This document shows positions 31,743 to 41,225 of a stretch of DNA of 64,000 bases, piece by piece. The notes under the pieces were generated by a model. That model saw nothing but the letters and a program-made list of their open reading frames with translations. It was not told where the DNA came from and did not search any database. The first letter of the stretch is position 1, and each line of letters starts with the position of its first letter. The position numbers and the translations under genes were made by a program. Source of the stretch: Roridomyces roridus (Eukaryota > Basidiomycota > Agaricomycetes > Agaricales > Mycenaceae); assembly GCA_029378245.1 (NCBI GenBank), contig JARKIF010000003.1, forward strand, positions 2,108,001-2,172,000, in the 5' to 3' direction.

Positions 31743-32654
31743 CTACTGCTGTGCCTGGAGTGCCGCGAGTTGCGCAGAGTACGTCGTGGAGACCGCAGGG
31801 CATCCAACGCCGGCGCCATGCAGATTCTGCAGGGAGCTAATCAAAGTCTGCATACGCGTAATCTGCGACCCGATGGAGCTGTCGGTGGGGAACGCCGCGG
31901 AGACTGCAGGGTTGTTGACGTCGTGACCATTGCCAACGTTGGCAGAGACGGAGGCGATGAACGAGGTGCGGTCAGGAGGGCAGCTGCATGGGATCAGGAT
32001 GTTGTTGATACCAACGCAGCTGGCGCTACCCGCGGGGTCCTTGACACCGGCCGTAACGCCAAAGTCGGGAACGAGCGAGGCGTCGACGAGGGCTCCAGCG
32101 GGAGCAGGTGCAGGAGCAGGTGCGGGTGCAGGTGCAGGAGCAGGTGCGGGTGCAGGAGCAGGTGCAGGAGCAGGTGCCGGGGCGCCGTTCTGCTGCGCAA
32201 TCAGGGAGGCGAGCTGGGCAGAGTACGTCGTCGAGACGGCGGGGCATCCAACACCGGCGCCGTTGAGATTCTGCAGCGAGCTGATCAAAGTCTGCATGCG
32301 CGTAATCTGCGACCCGATGGAGCTGTCCGTGGGGAACGCCGCTCCAACTGCGGCGTTGTTGACGTCGTGGCCATTGGCAACGTTGGCCGATACGGACTGC
32401 ATGAGGGTAAGTATACGATAGACATGATAAAAAGAAGGGCGTACCGCGATAAAGGCGTCACGGGACGGCGGGCAGGTGCATGGAATGAGGATGTTGTTAA
32501 TACCGACACAGCTCGCGCTGCCGGCGGGGTCCTTGACTCCCTGGGTAACACCGAAATCGGGAACGAGCGAGGCGTCGATGCCGCGCTTGAATGGGACAGC
32601 GTGCACGCTCGCGGCGGCAACGACCAGGGTGATGAAAGTAGACGTGAACTTCAT
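31743..32654 (-). CDS. Secreted two-domain Cys-containing protein with Pro-Ala linker
   Basis: Begins with a signal peptide (MKFTSTFITLVVAAASVHA) followed by VPFKRG, whose KR suits Kex2 cleavage. Two homologous domains of about 95 residues follow. Each starts DASLVPDFGVT and contains GVKDPAGSASCVGINNILIP, a CxCPP site, SVSANVxNGHDVNN, FPTDSSIGSQITRMQTLISS, GVGCPAVSTTYSAQLA and so four Cys. An alternating Pro-Ala linker of about 30 residues separates them. A 48-nt intron in domain 1 (GCG/gtacgc...atgcag) leaves the frame open and would be missed by naive reading. The protein ends QAQQ at 31743. No catalytic motif is seen; extracellular cell-wall or effector-like role is inference. A TATA-like box lies about 150 bp upstream. 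Confidence 0.85.
   Translation of the reverse strand: MKFTSTFITLVVAAASVHAVPFKRGIDASLVPDFGVTQGVKDPAGSASCVGINNILIPCTCPPSRDAFIAVRPSFYHVYRILTLMQSVSANVANGHDVNNAAVGAAFPTDSSIGSQITRMQTLISSLQNLNGAGVGCPAVSTTYSAQLASLIAQQNGAPAPAPAPAPAPAPAPAPAPAPAPAPAPAGALVDASLVPDFGVTAGVKDPAGSASCVGINNILIPCSCPPDRTSFIASVSANVGNGHDVNNPAVSAAFPTDSSIGSQITRMQTLISSLQNLHGAGVGCPAVSTTYSAQLAALQAQQ
32094..32187 (-). repeat. GC-rich microsatellite encoding the Pro-Ala linker
   Basis: Alternating hexamers of the gcaggt/gcagga/gcgggt type on the plus strand encode (Ala-Pro)n between the two domains of the secreted protein. Such repeats change length by slippage, so linker length is probably polymorphic. Confidence 0.9.
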
Positions 32655-32804
32655 GGTGGTGGTGGTTAAGACTAGCTTCTGTTAATGAGAGAGTGTGTGG
32701 GTGGGCAAGCCGTTCGACACAGTCGGGAAATAGGGAATAAAGAAAGAGGTGCAGAGAAAGGGAAGGAAGAGAAACGAGATGGTCCATCACTGGTCGGCTC
32801 ACGC

Positions 32805-32812
32805 TATTTAAA
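32805..32812 (-). promoter_or_regulatory. TATA-like box of the secreted protein gene
   Basis: The sequence tatttaaa (tttaaata on the coding strand) lies 151 bp upstream of the ATG at 32654, followed by a CT-rich leader typical of strongly expressed fungal genes. Confidence 0.5.
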
Positions 32813-34109
32813 CGGCCAAGGCGCGTAGATTGCCCCATCAGTAATTCATCTATTTTGGATTGATTCAGTCCCTTGTGCCGTTTTTGGCGGAAATTGAGAT
32901 GGGACAGACGACGCCTCCAGCTTTCAGAAAGAAGGCCCCAATTAGTGGTTCATCGGTCAAGTAATACCTAGAGGTTTGGGGGAAATAAGCCCTCTTGCTT
33001 CCGTAAAGCGGGACTGGCCTTGTGATGATCACCGCCTTGTGAAACCTTTCGGTTTGTTGCTACCGTCGCTTGGCACGAATATTAATGCATCTGAATCTTC
33101 GAGATGTGGCCAATCATAGCCCCTTGTTGGCGGCGAAACAAGCCGAGCCGCGTCGTGTTTGAGCTTTGAGCTTTGAGCATTCATTGGGCCTTGTCAAGCG
33201 TGCAGAAATTCAGGACCAAAGACTCGCACAAGAAGTAGGACCAGATGAAGATTTTCTCGCAGACTCCGAAGAGCACATGCAGCTTCGTGGGCGGAAGCAG
33301 AAAACAAAGTTAGCAGCGGTGATGCTGATCGATCACGTTAACGCGGTCATGTGATGATTCTGAACGGATTGGTCATCCAAGCCGAATCTGTCCGCAGGAA
33401 AATTATCCAAGACCACGGCCAGTTTCAGAGGTATTGGTCGGACTTGATGACAAGTGGGAAAGAAACTGTGCGTCCACCGAGTGGCGTACTGTGATTTTTT
33501 GGCGATCAGAGGTTGGGTTGGCCAGACGAAGGATTCGCAGGTGGTGCCACGGTGCTTGGGAGCTTTAAAAAGTTCGCAGCCCTGAAACCGGTCAGTTGTA
33601 AACACAAGCAGAAGAAAGAGCAAGAAGGAATAGGAGTGTAAAATAGACAGGGAATTTGCAGTGGGCACCTTCTTCTGATAATCACTTTTTTCGGCGGTGT
33701 CGCACGGCCGTTCTCGAGGCTGAGCTGGATTACGATGGGGCTGAAGGCGGATAATTGGTGGCTGCGCATGGGGCTGCTAGGTGATTCCCACCTTGGGATT
33801 TGCTGCGTATGTAAGAGCCTCGAGTTCTTTGGCCGTCCACAGTTGCTGCTCAGCCACAGTCGCTTCGGGTGGACCTGTGGACAGACATTATCTCGGCCGA
33901 TGAGGGTCGGGCAAGAGCTACCTTAGCCCCCAAGGGCTCGTGGAGAGTTTATCTCGGGTCCAGAGGTTGTCGAGGGACTGTCGAGAGAGCCTATCTCGGC
34001 CGACGGGGGTCGATCCAGAGCTACCTCGGTCGTCGGTAGTCTCTCGAATCAATCATGTCGCAGGGACCTGACATGAAAGCAAAATGCAAGTTGTGATGGA
34101 CCGATCAAA
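32813..34109. other. Gene-free stretch upstream of the secreted protein
   Basis: About 1.3 kb with no supported gene. A 111-codon minus-strand frame (33333-33668) starts with a hydrophobic segment but has no support beyond that. Degenerate tatctcggccg repeats lie at 33890-34026. The length fits a regulated promoter for the secreted-protein gene. Confidence 0.5.
33890..34026. repeat. Degenerate direct repeat with tatctcgg cores
   Basis: Two related blocks, 33890-33925 and 33991-34026, each run atctcggccga, then gggtcg, then agagctacct. A third core, tatctcgggtccagagg, lies between them near 33948. Not assigned to any known element. Confidence 0.6.
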
Positions 34110-34787
34110 CTATTCCGATACACGACTGAAACCCTCCAGGAAAACCATTTGCTGCGCTTCCCAACGGGATTCAAGTCCCCTTTCTACCAATCCCACCAAC
34201 CAATCCAGCGTATGCGGGAAGCGATATTTGTTCTGCGGCGTCTCATTCGGAAGTAGATTCTTCCAAACCGGCGCTCGCAACGATCCCCCTCGTTTGAGGA
34301 TTGGCTCCACATATCTGTCTGTTTTCCACTGCGGTTCGAGGTCTGCAGTGTACAGGATTACCGGTCTTTGGCTGTTTGGGGTCCCTTCTGGTCCCTTGGC
34401 GACCAAAATGGTCCACATATTGAACAGGTCGGGTTTAAGTTGATCGGTGCGGACCGAGTAGAGGTTCTGCTTGGGCGTCGTCATGAACGTCGTCATGATA
34501 GCAAGTTTGAACTGGTGAGCATCGCCAGACGGGCCTGAGAACCATGGACCAACGATCGGCATGCCCGCAAGGTCTAGTTGAGGGACCTCCCTGGTCTCGA
34601 AACACCTGCGTGTTTTGTCGTCCGCCCAACAGATCGGTTTGGGGCACACATGGATGAGTCCGGGGTGTGACTGGTCCAGCGCCTCTTGCAGCTTCTTCAG
34701 AAACGGATACCAGTCCTGGTTGAACGTGTTCTCGTTGATGTCTTTCGCCAATTGCCGCAATTGACGCGAGTGCTCGGTAGGAGGCAT
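34110..34787 (-). CDS. Unknown single-exon protein, 225 residues
   Basis: An intronless frame from ATG 34785-34787 to the stop at 34110. Trp-, Pro- and charged-residue composition is protein-like (NTFNQDWYPFLKKLQEALDQ, GLIHVCPKPICWADDKTRRC, LFNMWTILVAKGPEG, RFPHTLDWLVGLVERGLE). No signal peptide, membrane segment or known motif is apparent. The lack of introns is unusual for this window. A species-restricted gene or remnant is possible. Confidence 0.55.
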   Translation of the reverse strand: MPPTEHSRQLRQLAKDINENTFNQDWYPFLKKLQEALDQSHPGLIHVCPKPICWADDKTRRCFETREVPQLDLAGMPIVGPWFSGPSGDAHQFKLAIMTTFMTTPKQNLYSVRTDQLKPDLFNMWTILVAKGPEGTPNSQRPVILYTADLEPQWKTDRYVEPILKRGGSLRAPVWKNLLPNETPQNKYRFPHTLDWLVGLVERGLESRWEAQQMVFLEGFSRVSE

Positions 34788-35096
34788 TGCAAGTCGGCGC
34801 TAGACGGACATCAGATGAGACACAAGGCAGCGGACGCTGATATTTCACCTTCTTATGACTATCCTCATGCATGGGCCCAGTTTCGTGGGGGCGCTTTTGT
34901 GCCGCCGCCACGGCTGAAGAGCCATTGGACTGAAGGAGAACGGATGAGCGTGTGCTGGTCTGCAGATATAGCAGTCCTTACCGTTCTCGGTTTGAGACGT
35001 GTAATCACAACCTCAGGGCGCAAGTAACGCGGCCTGGATGCCGTGGATATGGAGCCGCTTCCCTGAGGCTGGAGGAAATTGGATGCACGTATAACT

Positions 35097-36061
35097 CTAC
35101 ATGTATCGTTCGTACCGTTTGAGACTCGAGGAGTGCGGTGCTTGACGCTGCTTGTTGAGTGCCCAACGTCTATAGCGAATGAGGATGATACAGACCCGGG
35201 TGCTGGGTAAGAGACCCACATGTCGCAAGGCCTTGTTCGCGTCGCCGGTCAAATCCAGTATCTCGCTCTGTGCAAATGACTGAAGGTCAGATATAGAGTC
35301 TGTGAGGTGCATAACACTCACCCTTTCGGATGTGCTCGCCACCAAAGTCATACTCTACAGAGAGAGTCAGGGTACGGGCATGACTGGCAAATAAGCCAAG
35401 AACCTCGGCATCATCTTCGGGTTTATCATCGAGGTGCGGCTTATTGCTGCTACCCAATTTCTATCTCATGATTTAGATAAAATGAGAGGGGGAAAGGGAA
35501 AAGATGCACGCGACGCAAAGCTTCGTTCACTCTCTTCAAATTGCGTATCTTGGTGTCGGCCGCTGCAAGGGACTGCCGGATTTCAACGCGGGTGAAAGTC
35601 GCCACAGGAATTCACACACCTTTTGCACCCTCCACAATGTACCCAGTTCCGTCTTCTGGGCCTACGACACATGTCAGGAGAGCAGGGAGTAGCAGGGACG
35701 CTATATAAACCTCGGACTCCATTCGAAGAGCCTCTGCCCTTTCCTCTGCAATTCGCTGATTATCTTCGAGAATCTGCAATCGACTTGTTCATTCGATAGA
35801 GCACCAGGATAACGGCTGGCCTACGCGTCCACGGTGACGCTCGCGCGCGTAAAGTTCATTCAGTCGCTTCACCTCGGCTTGCAGCGCTTTGACTTCGGGC
35901 GACTTTTCGCCACTGGGACTTGGAATTGCGGGACTCTGCTGAGCCTGCAGTCTCCGTTTCAGGTCGAGGATCTCGGCATTGGCAGCGGTGAGTTTGTCTG
36001 AGATGAGCTGGATAACACCCGGTGCCAGGGATGGGTGATCTTCGAGAACGTTGCAAGTCAT
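35097..36061 (-). CDS. Small coiled-coil protein, paralogue 2
   Basis: Start at 36061 with NVLEDHPSLAPGVIQLISDK, then heptads (ANAEILDLKRRLQAQQ, VKALQAEVKRLNELYARERH). An intron (CGC/gtaggcc...gattgcag) gives ILEDNQRIAEERAEALRMES. Further exons encode AQKTELGTLWRVQK, ADTKIRNLKRVNEALRR, then KLGSSNKPHLDDKPEDDAEV with LFASHARTLTLSVEYDFGG, and finally SEILDLTGDANKALRHVGLL. The last exon runs to a stop at 35097, but an additional intron is possible. Its N terminus is related to the gene at 30978-31663. Function unknown. Confidence 0.55.
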
Positions 36062-36204
36062 TCAAAGTAGCAATCCAAGGAAATGATCGTCATGATTCCC
36101 ATGAAATCTCATCTAACGCGACTGCAGCCATTCATGCGATGTGGTATCATAATTCCATCGAAAAAAAAGCTATACCTAACCTAGATTAACACAATACACT
36201 TTGG

Positions 36205-37107
36205 TTACTTGTCCTTGCCATCCATACCCTCCTCCACGAGCTCCCCAACCCAGCGCTCAAATACAGCCACGTCCATTTTCCCGTCAGCGTCAAAGAACTG
36301 CGAATAGGGTGCGACGGCCTGCGTCTTGCCCTTGGCCAGTAGACTCTTGTTCGCAGATGTCGAGCGCACATAACTGAGCGCCAACGCGTACTGTGGCGGG
36401 ATAGACTTGTCGGTCGGTTTTGAGACGGTCGCAGATTTTGGGGGGAAGGATACGGGGCAAGTACGCGACGTGAGAGTTATTCGCTCAGTTATTATCTAAG
36501 TAGCGTCAGCCGGAGCGAGACGTGAAAAGGGGATGACACGTACGCGCTTGGAAAAGGTCTTGCGTTTGCCAACGAAAACAATGTCCCCCTCAATGAAATA
36601 CGCGTAGAGCGTTTGCGTAAAGGTGAGAAGCATGTATCTGGAACCACATAAGCGATGGAGAGAAAGCAAGTACCAAGTGCACGCACAAGATCAAGCCGAC
36701 CCACACCACAGGCTTGCTCTGCTCGAATTCGACCTTGTAACCGTACAGGCCAGTGCCACCCGCTACAAACACGCTCAGCCACCCCAGCGCGAGCCGTACA
36801 TCTGTGTGCTGGTAGCTTTGCTTGAAGAGTCCTGGTCGTGAGAGGTACTTGCAAAGGGGCGTGTCAGTCGCAACGCAGCAGAGGAGCAGGGGGACACGGT
36901 CTCAACTCGTTTCAGGGCGTCGTTGCAGGCGTTTTTGAGTTCAACCGCGTTCATGGTGTTTACTTTGACGATGTCGTGTGTCGGAGGCAAGGGAGGTAGA
37001 CTGAGTGGACCAAGTGGGCGGTCGGGAGAGGGCGGAGAGGCAGACGCAGAGTCTTCTGGCGAGACGGCGGTGGAGATTTCAGGGCCGTTGGTCTTTTTGC
37101 GAGCCAT
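36205..37107 (-). CDS. SPC2: Signal peptidase complex subunit 2 (SPC25 type)
   Basis: ER membrane subunit of signal peptidase that links the complex to the translocon. Start ATG 37105-37107, MARKKTNGPEISTA, then a Pro/Ser-rich N terminus. The exons give VNTMNAVELKNACNDALKR, YLSRPGLFKQSYQHTDVRLA, the first TM (LGWLSVFVAGGTGLYGYKVE), the second TM (VVWVGLIL onward), YMLLTFTQTLYAYFIEGDIV, FVGKRKTFSKR, and a cytosolic end with VRSTSANKSLLAKGKTQ, SQFFDADGKMDVAVFERWVG and EEGMDGKDK. This order and the two closely spaced TM helices match PF06703. It is head to head with SRRM1 at 129 bp. Confidence 0.92.
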
Positions 37108-37236
37108 AGTAGACGTGGAAGCGCGGGTCAGTGCTCCTTGTTTACACTCCAAACAATCTCTAGTACGTGATCTGAACGTCTTCAGATTGCGCCCAACTTG
37201 CTTCCTTCACACAGAGAAGCAGTATCGAACCTACTA

Positions 37237-38657
37237 ATGGCTGACGCTGGTGAGCCCGTGGTCATCCGTCTTTGCCCGCCGTCTCTGACTCCCAAAAGGT
37301 TTCTTCAAGGGTACATCGGCGGACCAGGATCGTCGCTTCGTCGACAAGGAGGCCAAACTCCTTAAATCCACCAAATTTCCTGCCGATTTCGATAAAAAGG
37401 TCGACATGCGCAAGGTAAACTTGAACGTGATCAAGCCCTGGATTGCGAAAAAAATCGTCGAGCTCGTAGGATTCGAGGACGACATTCTCATTGGTTACGC
37501 CCTTGAGCTTCTCGAGGAAGGAAATCCCGACCCCAAGAAAATGCAGCTCTCACTTCAAGCATTCCTCGCGCGCGACGCCCCCGTATTCATGACTGCCCTT
37601 TGGGCCTTGCTTCTCGAGGCGCAGGCAGAGGTGACCGGTGTTCCCCGCAGTTTTGTCGAAGAGAAGAAGGAAGAAATGCGTCGTGCTCGAGAGGGCGATA
37701 CACGTGCACTAGACGAACGTGATCGACGTGCACGACTAGACGAGCTGCAAGATGGTCGTGGACGGGGTCGAGGACGGGGTCGTGGTCGCGGCAGAGGATT
37801 CGACGATGACCGTGGTGGTAGAGGTGGCGGACGTGGCTTTGGCGGGCCACCGCGTGAGCGTGATTCTGGCTGGGGTAACAGAGGCGGTGGTGTGAGTTCT
37901 TTGCTCATCGGTGCAAGATTTACTCTGAATAAAATACAGCCTCCACGCCGTAGACACTCTCGCTCCCGTTCTGGATCTCCTGGCCGTCGCTATCGCTCTC
38001 CACCGCGTCGTCGATCACCCTCGAGGGACAATGACATTCACAGCTCCCGCTCGCCACCACCTGCCCGTCGTCGTAGCCCTTCTCGTTCTCGTTCCCGCTC
38101 AGCCTCTGGTTCTCGCACGCGCTCTCCAGCCGCTGCTGGTCGCCGCCGGCCTCGCTCTCCGTCCTTCACCCCTCCTCCTCCTCGTGACCGCGATCGCCGT
38201 CGAGCACGAGACAGCCGCAGTCCCCCAACCCGTCGACGTCGACTCTCTCCTGCTGCCTCGTCACGCAGTCGTAGTCGTTCCCCGCAGCGAGGGAAAGCCA
38301 GGAGACGCAGCGTGAGTGCTCCCAGACGGCGTAGTGCTAGTCCACCGCGGCGCCGTAGACGGAGTCCCTCGTTCTCACGATCTCCACCCCCTCGCCGCCG
38401 GAGTCCCAGTCCTGAAAGGCGCAGGAGCCGCAGTAACGACCGCACCATGGATATCGATACTCCCACGGAGCTCAAAATCAAAGGTCAAGGCGGACGAAAG
38501 GGGGACCGTCAAGACGAGGTAGGCTGGTTGTTTGGATACTATCAACATTCTGACTCTTTCTCAGACGAAAATTGAGCTCGAAAGACGGGAGAACGAGTTG
38601 AAGGAAAAGGCGTTGCGGAACAAAGTGATGCGGACGCGCAAGACGAGCAATGCGTGA
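37237..38657 (+). CDS. PWI-domain SR-rich splicing factor (SRRM1 homologue)
   Basis: Nuclear mRNA-processing factor. A 5-codon first exon (Met-Ala-Asp-Ala-Gly) is spliced to FFKGTSADQDRRFVDKEAKL, the conserved SRRM1 start. The PWI domain follows (VNLNVIKPWIAKKIVELVGF, DILIGYALELLEE, NPDPKKMQLSLQAFL). Then come an Arg-Gly-rich segment (GRGRGRGRGRG) and, after an intron at about 37891-37939, an arginine-serine domain of roughly 190 residues (RSRSGSPGRRYRSPPRRRSP and similar). A final exon encodes TKIELERRENELKEKALRNK. The downstream neighbour CHS7 is separated by about 270 bp. Confidence 0.95.
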
Positions 38658-38929
38658 ACTGCTTCGATAGTATCTTTTCTTTTCAGGCATTTCCGCAACA
38701 CTGAGCGTTTTACTTGGCAGTTTCGACCGACGAATGGCGAGGATAGTAGAATTGCAGTAGTTTAACTTTACATGGAATACATATGTCACCAATGCTCCCA
38801 CGCTACGATCACTTTACTCCTCCTTCCGTCCTCCGTCCACCTCCCACTCTCGCCGCTTGCCTCGACGACGGCGGTCGCACTGTCCTGCCATACCTCCAGC
38901 GTTAGCCCTCCTTCTACCTTAGCCTCACC

Positions 38930-40245
38930 ATGGGCATGAAATTTGGCTCCTTCGACTCGATCTGCGAAACTGCCGCGCTCGTCATATGTCCCCTCGTCGG
39001 CACAGACAATGGCATTGATCCCTCATGCTACAGTCGGAATGTCGACATTGGCGGCACTCTCATCTTCCAGCCTTGTGAGTGGCACTGTGGAGCAGCCCTG
39101 GCGAAGTCTGATCCCGTCCCCCAGCGACGTGCTGCGTTCATATCGCGGCAATAATAATGACCATTATTATGATCCTCCACATCCGGAGCAAGTACACCGC
39201 TGTCGGTGTGTGCGCCTTGAAGCATGCACTTTCCGTCGGCTGACATCCATCTAGGTCGGAAAGAAATCGTCACTTTCTTTTACATGTATGCTTTCATCGA
39301 GCTCCTCGCTATATTCCTCGACTCTGGAATCATCCCGACCTCCAACGCCGTCTATCTGTGGTTCGCGGCGGTATACACAGGCTTGATCGCTGCCGCCTAT
39401 ACATGCATTCTCATCAACGGTTTCGTTGGCTTCCAGTTCGCCGAGGACGGTACACCCTTATCCCTTTGGGTGCGCCTTTACCCCTCTCGCCCTTTTCCGC
39501 ATTAACACCGCCCAGCTCCTCCGTATATCCTGCCTCGTTGTCTTTGGCCTCAGCTTCTTCGTCGCAGTCGCGACCTTCAAGAAGATTGCGGGCTTTGACT
39601 ACACCAAGCCTATCGGGCTTTGGATCGTATACATTCTTTGGCCACTCCTGTGTACGGTCATCTACGTCGTATCACAGCTTGTGCTCGTCTTCCGCACACT
39701 GGACGACCGCTGGCCAATCGGCGACATCATCTTTGGCGCCTTCTTCTTTGCTGCCGCCCAGGCCCTGCTTTTTGGTTTCAGTGTCACAATATGCAACGCC
39801 GTCAAACACTACATTGATGGTCTATTCTTTTCTACGCTCTGCATGTTGCTCAGCGTCATGATGGTGTACAAATATTGGGATAGTATCACTGTGCGTCTTT
39901 TCTTTTTGCGGATGCATGGTGCTCATCAATTCTTAGCGCGAGGACCTCGAGTTCTCCGTTGGTTCCAAGGCTGCCGTTTGGGAAGTCAAGGACCCGCTAC
40001 TCGCAGCTGGTGGCAATGGTCCAGACTACGCCCTTGCAGGAGGCAACTATGCTGGCACCGCACACTACAACTACTCGGAAGAGGACACTGCTAGCAACTT
40101 CCATGGTGGTGGTACTCCTGCGAGCCTTGTAGGGGGTGTCAGCGGTGGCCAGCTTTACCAGGGTGCAGGGTTCAATCCATACCAGCAGCAGGCGGCACAC
40201 CAGCGTGGGCGCGGATACCCACCGGGTGCAGAGCGAGAGTACTGA
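38930..40245 (+). CDS. CHS7: Chitin synthase export chaperone Chs7
   Basis: ER membrane chaperone needed for export of a class of chitin synthases, so it acts in cell-wall synthesis. Start ATG 38930; a second ATG lies two codons on. Exon 1 holds [20 protein letters not shown] and [16 protein letters not shown]. The intron ending cccccag gives [20 protein letters not shown], then [77 protein letters not shown] and [11 protein letters not shown]. Seven or so membrane spans are expected. The cytosolic tail after [20 protein letters not shown] is Gly/Tyr/Gln-rich, ending GAEREY. Confidence 0.95.
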
Positions 40246-40410
40246 GCGCGGGACGTGACGGACGCTATGATATATATACTCTGCTATTAGCTTTGTTTCT
40301 CTCCCTTCTACTTTAATGCGATGGAATGAACATGGACATGGGCAGTTGCGCGATGTTTGAGTTTGTATCCCATCAGAAGCGCGACGCGTCACTTTCTGCT
40401 CTCAACCACA

Positions 40411-41090
40411 ATGGAAACCTCGTTCGCGATAACAGGCAAGGGATATGTCATTGTCGCCGCCGACACGACCTCTGCCCGCTCGATCATAAAGATGAAGTCG
40501 GACGAGGACAAGATTAAAACGCTCAGTCCCCACCTCCTCATGGCCTACTCTGGCGAGCCAGGTATGCCTCTTGTCTGTCCATTTCGTTCCTTGTCGAATT
40601 TCTCCAGGCGACACTGTCCAGTTTGCAGAATACGTCGAGCGCAACATTCGTCTGTACCACATCCGTAACCTCTACGCCCTCCGTCCCTCTGCCTCTGCCG
40701 CTTGGATTCGCCGTGCACTCGCGACTTCCCTCCGTTCGCGCAAACCCTACTCGGTCAACCTCCTTGTCGGGGGCTATGACACCTCTGAGCACACCCCGCA
40801 TCTCTATTGGATCGACTACCTTGGCACCATGAGCGAGGTCCCGTTCGGCGCTCATGGCTACGGCGCCTACTTTGCCCTCAGTTTGCTCGATCGGTACAGT
40901 GCTTTCTCGCGTGCTTGGTCAAAGTGAATAACATGTCTACAGGTACCACGACCCGGAGGCGCCGTTGGAGGAGGGGCTCGCGACTTTAAGGCGGTGTATC
41001 GACGAGGTGTCGAAGCGGTTGGTCGTGACTCCAGGGAAATACAAAGTCAAGATTGTCGACAAGGATGGCGTTCGGGAGGTCGAGCTGTAA
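40411..41090 (+). CDS. PRE1: 20S proteasome subunit beta type-2 (beta-4)
   Basis: Structural beta ring subunit of the 20S proteasome. METSFAITGKGYVIVAADTT is the family start; it lacks the processed Thr1 pro-sequence of catalytic subunits, as expected for beta-4. Then come KMKSDEDKIKTLSPHLLMAY, GEPGDTVQFAEYVERNIRLY across an intron, and SVNLLVGGYD and HLYWIDYLGTMSEVPFGAHG. After a second intron, YHDPEAPLEEGLATLRRCID precedes the end DGVREVEL. About 195 residues. Confidence 0.96.
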
Positions 41091-41225
41091 CTGTATTTCG
41101 CTGTGATAATTCATGAAATGCTGCGAGAAACGGGGAAATAAAATAAAGAGATATCGGTACAACGTTCAAGTGCGAAGGAAGCAACGGACACAAATTGACA
41201 AGAGAGAGAGAGTACAAAATCCTGC

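Noticed and set aside
33333..33668. 111-codon minus-strand frame beginning with a hydrophobic, signal-like segment
   Set aside because: Only the hydrophobic start supports it; no homologous feature and the rest is low in coding character.
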